Positions 20,489-29,760 of a stretch of DNA of 64,000 nucleotides are shown piece by piece. The notes under the pieces were generated by a model. The model was not told the DNA's origin. It did no database searches and was given only the letters and a program-made list of their open reading frames with translations. The DNA is from Paracyclopina nana (taxonomy: Eukaryota > Arthropoda > Copepoda > Cyclopoida > Cyclopettidae), in assembly GCA_019096065.1 (NCBI GenBank), contig JAGUCH010000007.1:4486501-4550500 (forward strand), in the 5' to 3' direction. Each line of letters opens with the position of its first letter. The first letter of the stretch is position 1. The position numbers and the translations under genes are program-made.

Positions 20489-20520
20489 ACGACCAGGGTG
20501 GGCTCCACACCACTGGTCGT
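20476..20520 (+). promoter_or_regulatory. Predicted -1 ribosomal frameshift signal, element 3 gag/pol
   Basis: The slip site T TTA AAC (20476-20482) is in the gag frame. A 6-base spacer (TGGTAA, holding the gag stop) is followed by a hairpin: ACGACCAG (20489-20496) pairs with CTGGTCGT (20513-20520), and GGTG (20497-20500) pairs with CACC (20508-20511), with a 7-base loop and one bulged A. The -1 frame is open from here through protease and integrase. TTTAAAC with a 3' structure is among the strongest known slip signals. Confidence 0.8.
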
Positions 20521-23427
20521 CGCAAGGTCGTTGAGCTTTTTCACGCAATCACAAGTTTCAGCCTGCTATCCTCGAATGAGAATACCAAACGACCTTTTGT
20601 ATCAATCCACAGCCTTGGAGCCACCTTTGAAATGTTGTTTGACACTGGCTCCAATATTTCCCTGTTATCGCGTATGGCATTCAGGAGAATTGCCCCCCAA
20701 CTAAGACCTCAGAGAATTACAAACGCTCCGATGTTACGTGCAACATGTGCTTCCGGAAACCCTTTAAGGATCAATGGACTTTATGAAATAGACTGTATGA
20801 TAGAAGGCCGACAGTTGAAGTGGCCATTTTACGTGTGCGAGGGACTCGCACTTGATGGGATCGTGGGTATTGACCTGATCCATGCTACCGGCTTGTTTTA
20901 TGATCCCATATCGATGAAAATCCGCTCTGCAAATAAGTTTCCACTTGAGGCCAGAACTCAGAAGAAGACGTACATACCTGCCAGAAGTGTCGCTACAATT
21001 TCCGTGCTGCTGAAGAACCAGGATAATGGGCCCTTAGCTCACTTTGAAGGATGTCTCCAAAGAAGCGATGCCATCCAACTTTGCAAGGAGGATTGCCTCA
21101 TCCGTAATAATCAACAAGGAATCGCTAATATTAAGGTTACTAATGCAGGATTATTGCCTTTTAAGATAGACAAGGTTTCTTTCACAGGGCAAATTTTGAG
21201 TGTCGATAAGATTATCCCAGTACATGATGTGTTTTTAAAAGATAAAAATGTTATAGGGAGGCCTTCTAGACAGGTGGAGGACTACATTCTAAAGCATGCA
21301 AATCTTGATCACCTTTCTCCTAATCTATGTCAGAGTTATTTCAAGTGTTTACTTCATAATTCTGACATTATTTCCACTTCAGAATTTGACTTGGGTGACT
21401 GCACCCTGATGACACACAAATTTGTCACACATGACCACCGACCAGTTCATGCTAGACAATTCCAGATTCCCATGTCACATCTTGATGAAATCAACAAAAG
21501 CATTGAAGATTGGCTGGAGATGAACACTTTGGAACCCTGCAATTCTCCCTGGAACTCAAGTATTTTCTGTGTGCCCAAGAAACTGACAGGAGCTACTGCT
21601 TGGAGACCAATGGTCGAGTATAGAAATCAAAGGATTGTTCCTGTACTTCTGCGAGGTGGTGAACCTCACAATATCCCTGTTAAGGCCATTATGGACATGG
21701 CATTTCTGAAAAAGCCACGAGAGCTTCTGAGAGTTGGTGAACCTCGCAATATCACTTTTGAGGCCATGGAGGACATGGCAGTTCTGAAGAAGTCACAAGG
21801 GCTTCTGCAAGGTGGTGAACCTCACAATATCACTTTTGAGGCCATGGAGGACATGGCATTTCTGAAGAAGTCAAGAGGGCTTCTGCAAGGTGGTGATGAA
21901 CCCCACAATATCACTTTTGAGGCCATGGAGGACATGGCATTTCTGAAGAAGTCACGAGGGCTTCTGCAAGGTGGTGAACCTCACAATATCACTTTTGAGG
22001 CCATGGAGAATATGGCAGTTCTGAAGAAGTCAAGAGGGCTTCTGCAAGGTGGTGATGAACCCCACAATATCACTTTTGAGGCCATGGAGGACATGGCAGT
22101 TCTGAAGAAGTCACGAGGGCTTCTGCAAGGTGGTGAACCTCACAATATCACTTTTGAGGCCATGGAGGACATGGCAGTTCTGAAGAAGTCACGAGGGCTT
22201 CTGCAAGGTGGTGAAACCCACAATAGCTCTGTTGAGGCCATGGAGGACATGGCAGTTATGAAGAAGCTACGAGAGCTTCTGCAAAGTGGTGAAACCCACA
22301 GTAATTCCGTCGAGGCCATGGAGGTCATGAAGGACATGGCAGTTATGAAGAGGCTACAAGAGAGTGGTGAACCCCACAGTAGCACTGTTGAGGCCATGGA
22401 GGACATGGCAGTAATGAAGAAACTACAAGAGAGTGGTGAAACCCACAGTAATTCCGTCGAGGCCATGGAGAGCCTGGCAGTTATGACGAAACTCCGGAAA
22501 TGTATTGAAACCCTTAGTATAGTTGTTGACGCCATAGAAGACAGGGCAACCATGAGGAAGCTACAATCTACAGACTTGGTTGTTGCGGCTTTACTTTCCT
22601 TTGTTAAACAAGGACTTGTACCCAGACAACCTGAGTTAAAACGGATTATTAAAAGATATGGCCCTATTTTTGGCCTCAAGAATGGCTTGTTGTTTGTGAT
22701 GAGTGGGCCCAAATCAGTGTTGGCAGAACTGGCTGTTTGTCATGCTGACATTATTAGTGCTGCGCATGCAGCTGTTGGGCACAAGGGCATCAACAAAACC
22801 AGTGAAAGAATTCATGAGCAGTATTTTTGGCCTAGTTTATTGACTGATGTTGAGGAATACATCAGTTCATGTTGGAAATGTGACAACACCAAACCTGAGC
22901 AATCACATCCAGTGGAATTGCTGCCCCACCAGCAACTCAAGGGCCCCCTGGAGAGGGTCCATGCTGACCTCTTTGGACCTTGGAGGGATTCAGATGGAAA
23001 GAAGTATATTTTGGTTATCATGAAGTCTGTTAGTAAGTATGCAGAGTTTGTCACTCTGGTGGACAAACAATCTGACACTGTTGCTGGGGCCATTTTTAAT
23101 CGATGGATTGCAAGAATCGGCTTGACAGCTGTGCTCATTGCTGATGGAGGGACAGAATTCACCTCACAGTTGAGTCAATCTCTATACAATCTGCTCCGGG
23201 TAGATAAGAGCACAACCAGCCCTAGTCACCCTCAATGCAATTCAGCTGCTGAAGTTATTAATAAGCACACTATAAGTTACTTGCCGAAGATGCTTGATAC
23301 ATTTTCTCCTTTGAGTGAGACAACAAAAATGAGTCCATTCTTCCTCCTTTTTTGGAGTGCATCCCAGAAAACCATTAATGGATCCAAATATGGTTTTAGA
23401 TACCATGATCAAGCCAGAAAACTTTAG
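20483..23427 (+). CDS. Element 3 Pol: protease, RT remnant, repeat array, integrase
   Basis: One open frame entered by frameshift (first ATG 20632). Protease has LFDTGSNISLL near 20640. The RT leader is present (DHRPVHARQ, INKSIEDWL, PWNSSIFCVPKK) up to WRPMVEYR near 21620, where the first RT motif should begin. There the sequence passes into about twelve repeats of 22-30 residues, so no YxDD and no RNase H exist. After the array come an integrase linker and zinc site (HAAVGHKG...CWKCDNTK) and the catalytic core: D in HADLFG, D in IADGGTEF and E in SAAEVINK. Near the end a six-T run (23348-23353) shifts the frame, and the C-terminal extension continues in the +1 frame. Confidence 0.9.
21655..22572 (+). 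repeat. In-frame 78/81-bp tandem repeat array inside pol
   Basis: About twelve units; the type unit is 78 bp (26 residues: GGEPHNITFEAMEDMAVLKK then SRGLLQ), with an 81-bp variant carrying one extra Asp codon. The central units (21730-22200) are nearly identical. The outer units diverge progressively, notably at the 3' end where units shorten to 22-26 residues (SGETHSNSVEAME type). Every length change is a multiple of three, so the frame is kept. Units look like a short helix plus a Gly-Gly-Glu-Pro-His-Asn turn. The minus strand is also partly open here, which I regard as incidental. Confidence 0.95.
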
Positions 23428-23836
23428 GAAAGGGTTATTGGTTTGGTTGGATTGCCCAGAACTTCTGAAATTCAACCCCAAAATTCCCCTCAAATCAGAG
23501 GAACCAGCTGCCAGCATTGCCTCTCCGATGACAACAACACCTCCACCTATTAAGCAAGAACCAGACTCTCCACTTGCGGAAGAGGTACTCATTCATGACG
23601 ATGTGAATGAACCCACTCAAGATGATGAACCACCAGACTTACCATCAAGAAGTAACCCTGGCTCTCCTAGGAAACTACTCAACCGTTTCCGTGACAGCTT
23701 CCGAGGGGGACGAGACCCCACAAGCTCATTGACACCCAATCAGGCTAGAGCTCAACGAGTTCTGATAGAAGACCAGCCTTTACCAGCCAGGGCGCCAGAA
23801 TACAAGCCTGGCCGGGGGCGACCTAAGAAAAAATGA
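23357..23836 (+). CDS. Element 3 Pol C-terminal extension, shifted frame
   Basis: This frame carries the expected continuation of the integrase C-terminus (HPRKPL, then GLLVWLDCP). A Pro/Ser/Glu-rich acidic segment (PPIKQEPDSP) follows, then a basic AT-hook-like end (GRGRPKKK). It is in +1 phase relative to the ORF ending at 23427, and the offset is explained by one extra T in the run at 23348-23353. It could be mutation, assembly error or slippage on the run. A GRGRPK tail might bind AT-rich DNA, which is inference. Confidence 0.65.
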   Translation: MHPRKPLMDPNMVLDTMIKPENFRKGLLVWLDCPELLKFNPKIPLKSEEPAASIASPMTTTPPPIKQEPDSPLAEEVLIHDDVNEPTQDDEPPDLPSRSNPGSPRKLLNRFRDSFRGGRDPTSSLTPNQARAQRVLIEDQPLPARAPEYKPGRGRPKKK

Positions 23837-23995
23837 TGTCTTCCTTAACATGACTTGGTCATAATTATCCTGTTTGACCTGACCTGACAAACCCGAAGTT
23901 TGACTTTACACTTTCTAACTTTTATGACTTGGTGGTGGTTTTCGTTAATACCTTCATCCCCCTGTTAACAACAGCTTTCTTTAGCTTGGGAGGGA

Positions 23996-24236
23996 TGTTA
24001 TGTTTTTATAACTTTCATCATTCATGGCGCTAGCGCGTCATCCTTCAGTAATATAGTAGTATAGTAGCATAGTTCGAGCCGCGCTGCCTAACCACACTTT
24101 CACCTAGCAGGATGTGCAATGCGATTTCACCTTGACAGTACATTGTATATACAGTGCTTGGTTGAGAAATAAACTCAGTTGTGGCTTTGTACGAGAGAAG
24201 TCAAGTTCCATAATGTAGACACCAAAATTCACAACA
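23996..24236 (+). repeat. 3' LTR of element 3 (241 bp)
   Basis: Preceded by the purine tract GGGAGGGA and followed by ATTA. Sequence identical by eye to the 5' copy. Confidence 0.95.
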
Positions 24237-24240
24237 ATTA

Positions 24241-25056
24241 GATACATAGTACAGTTCTTCATGTAATCGTGGCCGGATGAGTTTTCTTCTTATAAGGCTT
24301 ACAAAAATGTAAGTGAAAGTCTGAACTTGCCAAGGTTTTCATAAACAGTCCAAAATCGGCAGTTTCCTTGTCCAAAATCAGCAGTTTTGTGGGCCAAGAT
24401 TGGGGTTTTTGGGCACTTCAAAGCTAAAAAGTTTAAATGCAATGTTAGAATTTCTTTCTTGCTTTAATTTTGTTTTGCTTTACCTTTGCAGAGAAACATG
24501 GGCCCTCTTGCTTTTGTCAAGTAGTTCTTGAGCACAGTTGGGTCTTCGTTTGTCCTTGGAAGGCTTTTTTATTCTTGAAAAATCATAATTTGCAACTCAA
24601 AAATTCTAATTTTGAATTCAGTAGTTGTCTGCTGATGGCCGGCTCCAAACTGATTTCGGCAAAATTCCAGATCATTCTTGCTCAGTAATAGTAATTCAGA
24701 TTGACTTAATTTTTTATCAAGGTTACCTCGTGAAAATGTTCATCTCGTGTAATAAAAAATGTAGCTCATTCAGAGCATCACAGACTTTGCTCAGCATTCT
24801 GGACAAAAGCTTGTACTTGAAAACTACAGCAAAATGGTGAAAACTAGTACTTGCCTCATACTAGTTTGCTACAGAAATCTGCAACATTTACAAAAAAGAT
24901 CTCACATCGTAAACTTGCTCCTGCAATAGCCACATACATTTAACAGTTAGCCTCACTATCAAAATCATCTACAAGATCTCCAATATATATCCTACATTTC
25001 ACTGTCCTATTGAAACCCTGTTCCTTCATGTCTTAAACTTGTTTAGCCACGGAAAT
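24241..25056. other. Right interior of the Mutator-like element, non-coding
   Basis: AT-rich and without supported genes. Short frames present are not conserved-looking. Confidence 0.5.
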
Positions 25057-25283
25057 ATTTTTCCTAGTTGGGCGACTAGTAATTACTAATCTACATGTTC
25101 AAAAAGTGTAGTGGCTAGTGAGTATGTCAAAATGCTACTCGTTCAAAGAGTGTAGCGGTAAGTGTGTCAGTTCAGTAGTTCTTAGTAAGACTGTTCATAA
25201 AGTGTAGCTGTTGGTATGTCAGTACAGTAGTGATAAAAATTCGGGATAAGTGTGTCAGTACAATAGTGATTAGTAAGTTTCCC

Positions 25284-25440
25284 CGGAGTAGATTCTATTC
25301 CGGTACCGCCGCAGTAGTTCCTATTCCGGCTCCGTCTTCGAGTAGATTCGATTCCGGTACCGTCACAGTAGTTTCTAGCACTGAATGTTCTGGTAGATCC
25401 TATTCCGGCTTCTCGAGTAGAGGACTCAAGCAATTTAACC
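25284..25440. repeat. Short tandem array (26-28 bp), right part
   Basis: Units such as GCAGTAGTTCCTATTCCGG and GTCACAGTAGTTTCTA recur about five times. The same motif, in the same orientation, ends at 18077 on the other side of the Mutator-like element. The simplest reading is that the element inserted into this array. Confidence 0.65.
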
Positions 25441-25754
25441 CTCAGCCAGGAATGGGCAAAACATTCTTATGTGCCGGTAATTCAAAAGAGATGGCTCCCT
25501 TCATGAGTTAAGTCTACCTAGCTGCTGAGTGACACAACTGAGTCACTGAGACACTGACCAGTGACCACAGACACCTTTCCACTCACACGCGCTCTGTACT
25601 CAGACTCTCAGGCAAGTTCATTTCGGCTAGATTTGCGTTGGCGCTCAGAAATTCGTGATCGTGGAATTACAACCTATTTTTAAGGTAAGGCAAGAGAGAG
25701 TAGCCTAATTAAAGGCAGTTTCGAACTATTTTCTCTTTTGGCGTGCAAGCTTAA
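25441..25754. other. Intergenic, no gene seen
   Basis: Contains repeated short GTGACA/CTGAGTCACTGAGACACTG motifs near 25530-25570 but nothing I can assign. Confidence 0.4.
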
Positions 25755-26791
25755 GTAGCTTTCACAATTCATATATCGCCCACATTGTGCTTGTCATCAA
25801 TACCAGTAAAGGCTGCGTTAATCCAGATTACATGCTTAAAAATCATCATTTCTCTAAGTGAGTTCTGTTGTGCGACAATACCTCCAACTCCATCATCCAG
25901 AATGCTTCTGATCATCCTCATTTTTTCTTCAATTTTGCACTGCTTTTGCGCAAAGACGATTTCCACATATCTGCTTAACAAACCCCTAGGCATGCAAACC
26001 TTATTTGACCAGGCTTTCCTCGAGTTTGTTGACAGCATCTCCTATTTGTTTTACCACGTGTTTATGACCAACTCAGCCTTTGCCATCAATCGAGCCTACA
26101 ATCTCATCAATGAACCTGTCATCACCTACATCTACAAGATCATCGCAGTCCAGCTTGTCATAATTGTTACAAATGTAACCACCTCTGGAATTGGCATGTG
26201 CACCGTGCGATTTTTGAGCATTTTCAAACCTCAGGTCTTTGACAACTATTCTGATCGTAAGGTTATAAAAATCATAAGATTTGGTTCAATTGGATGGGCC
26301 TCAATTTGCACTGGATTCGACCTGGCCTTTGTCACCAACCTAGAAGATACCAAGTTCTACAAAGCATTTATGGGACTTTTAGAAGATGACATTGTGCTCT
26401 TGCAAAATGTGTCGTCCTTAATTTAAGTCTTTTAATCATGTGCTTTGTTGCTCTTCAATCGTGTATTGAGCATATCAAGTTCAAGGAGAGTGGGAATAAT
26501 TTGAGATCGTATCTTGTCAATTTGTTCAAAAATTCTGAAGATGAAGAATTCAGTGCCAGCTTTTTTAGAGGAATATTGCTCATGTTCATCATCATGATGG
26601 GGAACATTACTCTCATCAACATTCCGTTGGAACAAGAGTTCATAGCAACATCCAGCATTTCCCAATGTCTCTTCCTCAACCTGTTTTTGCTAGCTTTTTT
26701 GATGAGCAAGGGTAACAAAATGTGGAGCCACATTAAGCTGCATTATACTGACATGACTAAGCTGCACTTATCTGTAATAATCCCAAAATGA
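25755..26791 (+). pseudogene. Multi-pass membrane protein (chemoreceptor/GPCR-like), one frameshift
   Basis: Two adjoining frames (open from 25755 to 26426, then 26438 to 26791) encode several hydrophobic segments. Examples are MLLIILIFSSILHCFCA, SISYLFYHVFMTNSAFA, AVQLVIIVTNVTTSGIG, ILLMFIIMMGNITLINI and CLFLNLFLLAFLM. The polar loops include CTVRFLSIFKPQVFD. The frame changes by one base near 26415-26430, and membrane-like sequence resumes directly, so a recent one-base indel is likely. At about 340 residues and six or seven helices it fits an intronless arthropod chemoreceptor or a class-A-like receptor, but no diagnostic motif was found. The start codon is unclear: no good ATG precedes the first helix. 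Confidence 0.45.
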
Positions 26792-27004
26792 TCTCCTACA
26801 ATAAACCAACAAATCTAGAACTTTTGAAACTTTCGCTGGTTTCATACGAAATAAAAATATTCACCAATTTTATAGTGCTTTTTAAAAAGCTGTTGAACCC
26901 TAAATGAAGTAGCCCACAAACTTTTTTAATGCTGTAGGTGAAAGGTTGCGTGGCGCGTCGAATTTATTGTCCGCGAAAAGTTTCAAAACAATAACAATTC
27001 TCAA

Positions 27005-28074
27005 ATGAAGCACATGTCTCTGGGTAAGATGGAGCAAAAAGAGAATAAATTGAGCAAAAAGTCCGTCAAAATTAGCAAGAAAAGACGAGGAAAGAAGACG
27101 AAACAAAAGCCCGAGTTTACCGCCAAACTGCCGCAAAAAGGGGAAGACTTTTCGTGCAATTGGAAAAAACTTTTGACAAAAATTGAAGCAGAACCTAAAC
27201 CTCCTAAATCCAAGTTTCAAAAGCGAATGCCGCGCAAAATAAAGGAAGAAAAAGTGGTGCCCAAAAAAGCTGACATCTGGTTTGATGATGTTGACATGGA
27301 ACTGATTGATCCAGCAGATCGACCCGACCAACCATCGGCTCTGGAGGATGGCAAACAATCTTCCAAGAACTTGGTCAAAGAAAAGTCGTTTCAAGGTGTC
27401 ACAAAAATTCTTGCCATGGACTGCGAAATGGTGGGAGTTGGCTATGGTGGCAAAGATTCCATTTTAGCGAGAGTCTCAATTGTCAATCACTTTGGACATT
27501 GCTTGTATGACAAGTTTGTAAAGCCCACGGAAAAGGTGACTGACTACCGGACAGCAGTTTCAGGCATTCGGCCTGAGGACATTAAAGACGCGGAGGACTT
27601 TAAGGTTGTGCAAAAGGAAGTTTCAGACCTGTTGAATGGGCGAATTTTGGTGGGACATTCAATCAAGCACGACTTGAAAGTTCTGTTTCTTGACCACCCC
27701 AAAAAGATGATTCGTGATACTTCAGTTTACAAGCCTTTCAAAGCAGCGTTTAATGGAAAAACGCCCAGCCTGAAAAACCTATCTGCACGAATGTTAGGTG
27801 TTACAGTTCAGGTAAACTCACTTTCAACCTCACTGCTTTGTGTTCATTGAATACATTCCTATTTCCTTTGCTTCAGGAAGGTGAACACAGCTCTGTGCAG
27901 GATGCTCAGGCAACAATGAGACTCTATACGATGTTCAGAAAGCAATGGGAGGCAGAACTTGAGGCCAGGAGGTCTAAAAACGCGCCCAAATCTGTGAAAG
28001 CAAAAAAGGAGTCTGCCAAAAAAATGGCAACGTCTACAAGGCAGCAATATGAAGGCTCAAGCGATGAAGACTAA
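27005..28074 (+). CDS. REXO4: RNA exonuclease 4 (REXO4/Rex4)
   Basis: Two exons: 27005-27811 and 27877-28074 (CAG|GTAAAC donor, CTTCAG|GAA acceptor, phase 0), 334 residues. A Lys-rich N-terminus (nucleolar-type signal) precedes the DEDDh 3'-5' exonuclease domain (about 138-305): MDCEMVG gives the first Asp/Glu, HSIKHDLKVL the next Asp, and HSSVQDAQATM the His and last Asp. Rex4 enzymes act in rRNA processing in the nucleolus. A Lys-rich C-terminal tail follows. All four acidic residues and the catalytic His are present, so it should be active. It starts 213 bases after the membrane-protein remnant on the same strand. Confidence 0.92.
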
Positions 28075-28120
28075 ATATACAATTCTTTAAGAGCTTGCTC
28101 TGGTTTAATAATTTCTATCT

Positions 28121-28724
28121 CACATCAACCTGAGGGCTATTGTAACCCAGAAAAAATTGCCCACCTAAAATATATACATATTCTGAAAGCTTATGGTCTG
28201 GGGATTCATTTGGTAGTAATTTTAAAATCCTGGCCTAGCGCTTCCCATAACATAAAATTTTAAAAAACTTCTAGCGTCAAAAATATTGACTTGGTCGTAT
28301 TTTGCCTGTTAATATACCCCCAATAAAATTGCAAGATCTATATTTCTTTATTTCATAAGAAAATTGCTAGGATGCCCTGGAATCGAGATATAGTGGTGGC
28401 AGGTTTCTTCTTTGTCAAATGGCATGAGTTTATCAGTGGATGATCAGACCACAATATCTCGATTCCTGGGCATCCTAGCAATTTTTGTATGAAGTAAAGA
28501 AATATAGATCTCGCAATTCTAGGGGGGTATATTAGCATACAAAATCCGATCAAGTCAATGCTTTCAGGGCTAGAAGTTTTTTTTTAATTTTATGCTATGG
28601 GAAGCGCTAGGCCAGGATTTTAAAATTACTACCAAATGAATCCCCAGACCATAAGCTTTCAGAATATGTATATATTTTGGGTGGGCAATTTTTTCTGGGT
28701 TGCAATAGCCCTCAGGTTGATGTG
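28121..28724. mobile_element. Palindromic MITE (604 bp, arms of about 290 bp)
   Basis: The outer ends CACATCAACCTGAGGGCTAT and its exact inverse (28705-28724) are perfect. The inverted match continues almost without gap to a short centre near 28420-28430 (GCTAGGATGCCCTGG against CCTGGGCATCCTAGC). Flanking ATCT occurs on both sides (28117-28120 and 28725-28728), a possible 4-bp target duplication. There is no coding capacity. The superfamily is unknown. Confidence 0.85.
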
Positions 28725-29012
28725 ATCTGTAATTGCATTTTTTAGTTGCTGCAGCCATATACTAGTTAGAATCTATCTTGGAATCGATTTTCAATGAAGT
28801 AACTGTACTTTACCAATTAAGCCACTGCAGTGATCTCAATTTTATATCAGAAGAACGTCATTTAAATTTGTTATGGAAATCATTAATTCACAATTTTAAA
28901 AGTTGTAGGAAATTGCTCTAAAGCAGCTGGGCTGTCAGCAGCAATTAATGTTGTTGTTGGCTTTTTTTGACAAAAGCAGACAAAATCAGCTGATTTCGTA
29001 AACAAAACAAAA
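28725..29012. other. Intergenic, upstream of J-domain gene
   Basis: No gene seen; probably holds the promoter of the gene starting at 29013. Confidence 0.4.
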
Positions 29013-29630
29013 ATGTTCGTCAAATGCCTTGGATCGAAATACGGCCTTCATACTTGTGCAACACTACAAGTGAAAGCCAAGAGACACTCTTATTCACTTA
29101 ACCAGCATTCCTCACATGACAATTATTACTCACGGTTAAAAGTGAAACGAAGTGCCAGCGCCAAAGAAATAAAAAGCTCGTACTACGAGCTGTCAAAAGA
29201 GTTTCATCCGGACAAGAATTCGAGTGAACAGGCTAAATCAGCGTTCAATGCTGTGCGTGAAGCCTATGACACTTTAGGTGACAAAAGAGAGCGGCGAAAT
29301 TACGACAAGTTCCTTGATTCTGTCGACCTTCATAAGACAAAACAAACATGGTACAATTCCACCTCAAATCAACCCAGGCCCGATTCAGTGCATCAACGCA
29401 TGTCAGCTGCTCACAAGGCCTTTAATGACGATGAAAAAAGCTCACACGATCAAATGAGATCTTGGTATCTTCGTCGTGGACGAAAAGATCCGCTCCACCC
29501 GGAAAGCGAACGTTACTCCAACTTTGAAAAGAAAGTGTGCGACAACATTGATAAGCTGAAAGAGCTCAAATGGATCTATATGCTACCTCTGCTCTTTGTC
29601 TTCACCCTGGTATCATATGGCAACTCATAG
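29013..29630 (+). CDS. J-domain protein, DNAJC30-like, membrane-anchored
   Basis: This single-exon ORF encodes 205 residues. A basic N-terminus of about 40 residues (possible mitochondrial presequence) precedes a J domain at about 42-105: YYSRLKVKRSASAKEIKSSY, the HPD tripeptide in FHPDKN, and AYDTLGDKRERRNYD. A hydrophobic C-terminal segment (WIYMLPLLFVFTLVSYG) suggests a tail anchor. J domains stimulate Hsp70 ATPase. Size, layout and the absence of a Gly/Phe or zinc region match the DNAJC30/DnaJ-60 group of mitochondrial inner-membrane proteins, but that assignment is by layout only. It converges with the TIKI gene, 130 bases away. Confidence 0.85.
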   Translation: MFVKCLGSKYGLHTCATLQVKAKRHSYSLNQHSSHDNYYSRLKVKRSASAKEIKSSYYELSKEFHPDKNSSEQAKSAFNAVREAYDTLGDKRERRNYDKFLDSVDLHKTKQTWYNSTSNQPRPDSVHQRMSAAHKAFNDDEKSSHDQMRSWYLRRGRKDPLHPESERYSNFEKKVCDNIDKLKELKWIYMLPLLFVFTLVSYGNS

Positions 29631-29760
29631 TGATTGAATTTCAATTTATTTGAAACAAAAAAGATCGAGTCATGGTCAAGAATAGTAAAAATCTATCATA
29701 ACAACCTAGCTATTTTTCATTAATACTGAAAAGACAATGAAAGCCCTCATCATTACTAGT

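Larger units (their letters stand above)
19024..24236 (+). mobile_element. LTR retrotransposon 3: identical LTRs, RT core replaced by tandem repeats
   Basis: LTRs of 241 bp (19024-19264 and 23996-24236) look identical throughout by eye, start TGTTATG, end ACAACA and are flanked by ATTA (19020-19023 and 24237-24240). A TGG-initiated primer-site candidate starts at 19267 and a purine tract GGGAGGGA (23988-23995) precedes the right LTR. Gag, protease, the RT start and integrase are recognisable. The catalytic RT and RNase H are absent, replaced by a repeat array in frame (21655-22572). The element is therefore probably non-autonomous yet recently mobile, using reverse transcriptase supplied in trans. 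Homology to gypsy is clear from the integrase. Confidence 0.92.
18078..25283. mobile_element. Mutator-like element split by LTR element 3
   Basis: The left end GGGCGCCATTACTAAACACT and the reverse complement of the right end GGGAAACTTACTAATCACTA form an inverted pair resembling the ends at 16834-17529 and 36766-37953. Subterminal motifs agree: CACTAC/GTCACTAC on the left (18098-18300), GTAGTG/GTGTAG on the right (25080-25270). A 20-bp inverted match also lies inside (18604-18624 with 25057-25076, CCCAACTAGGAAAAAT core). Without the retrotransposon the element is about 2 kb and has no transposase. No 9-bp duplication is visible. 18340-18540 is rich in degenerate AGGTTAGGCTT repeats. Confidence 0.6.

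Noticed and set aside
21655-22572. CRISPR-like or satellite array
   Set aside because: Units are contiguous with no spacers, lie in a eukaryotic transposon and keep a protein frame; they are coding repeats.
22140-22712. 190-codon minus-strand frame across the pol repeats
   Set aside because: It is the complement of the tandem repeats; a periodic sequence free of stops on one strand often stays open on the other.
18069-25292. 9-bp target duplication for the Mutator-like element at 18078-25283
   Set aside because: The bases outside the two ends (TCCACCATG and CGGAGTAGA) do not match; insertion into a tandem array followed by exchange could have erased it.
27859-28047. Minus-strand frame over REXO4 exon 2
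   Set aside because: Shadow of the clearly homologous exonuclease exon.
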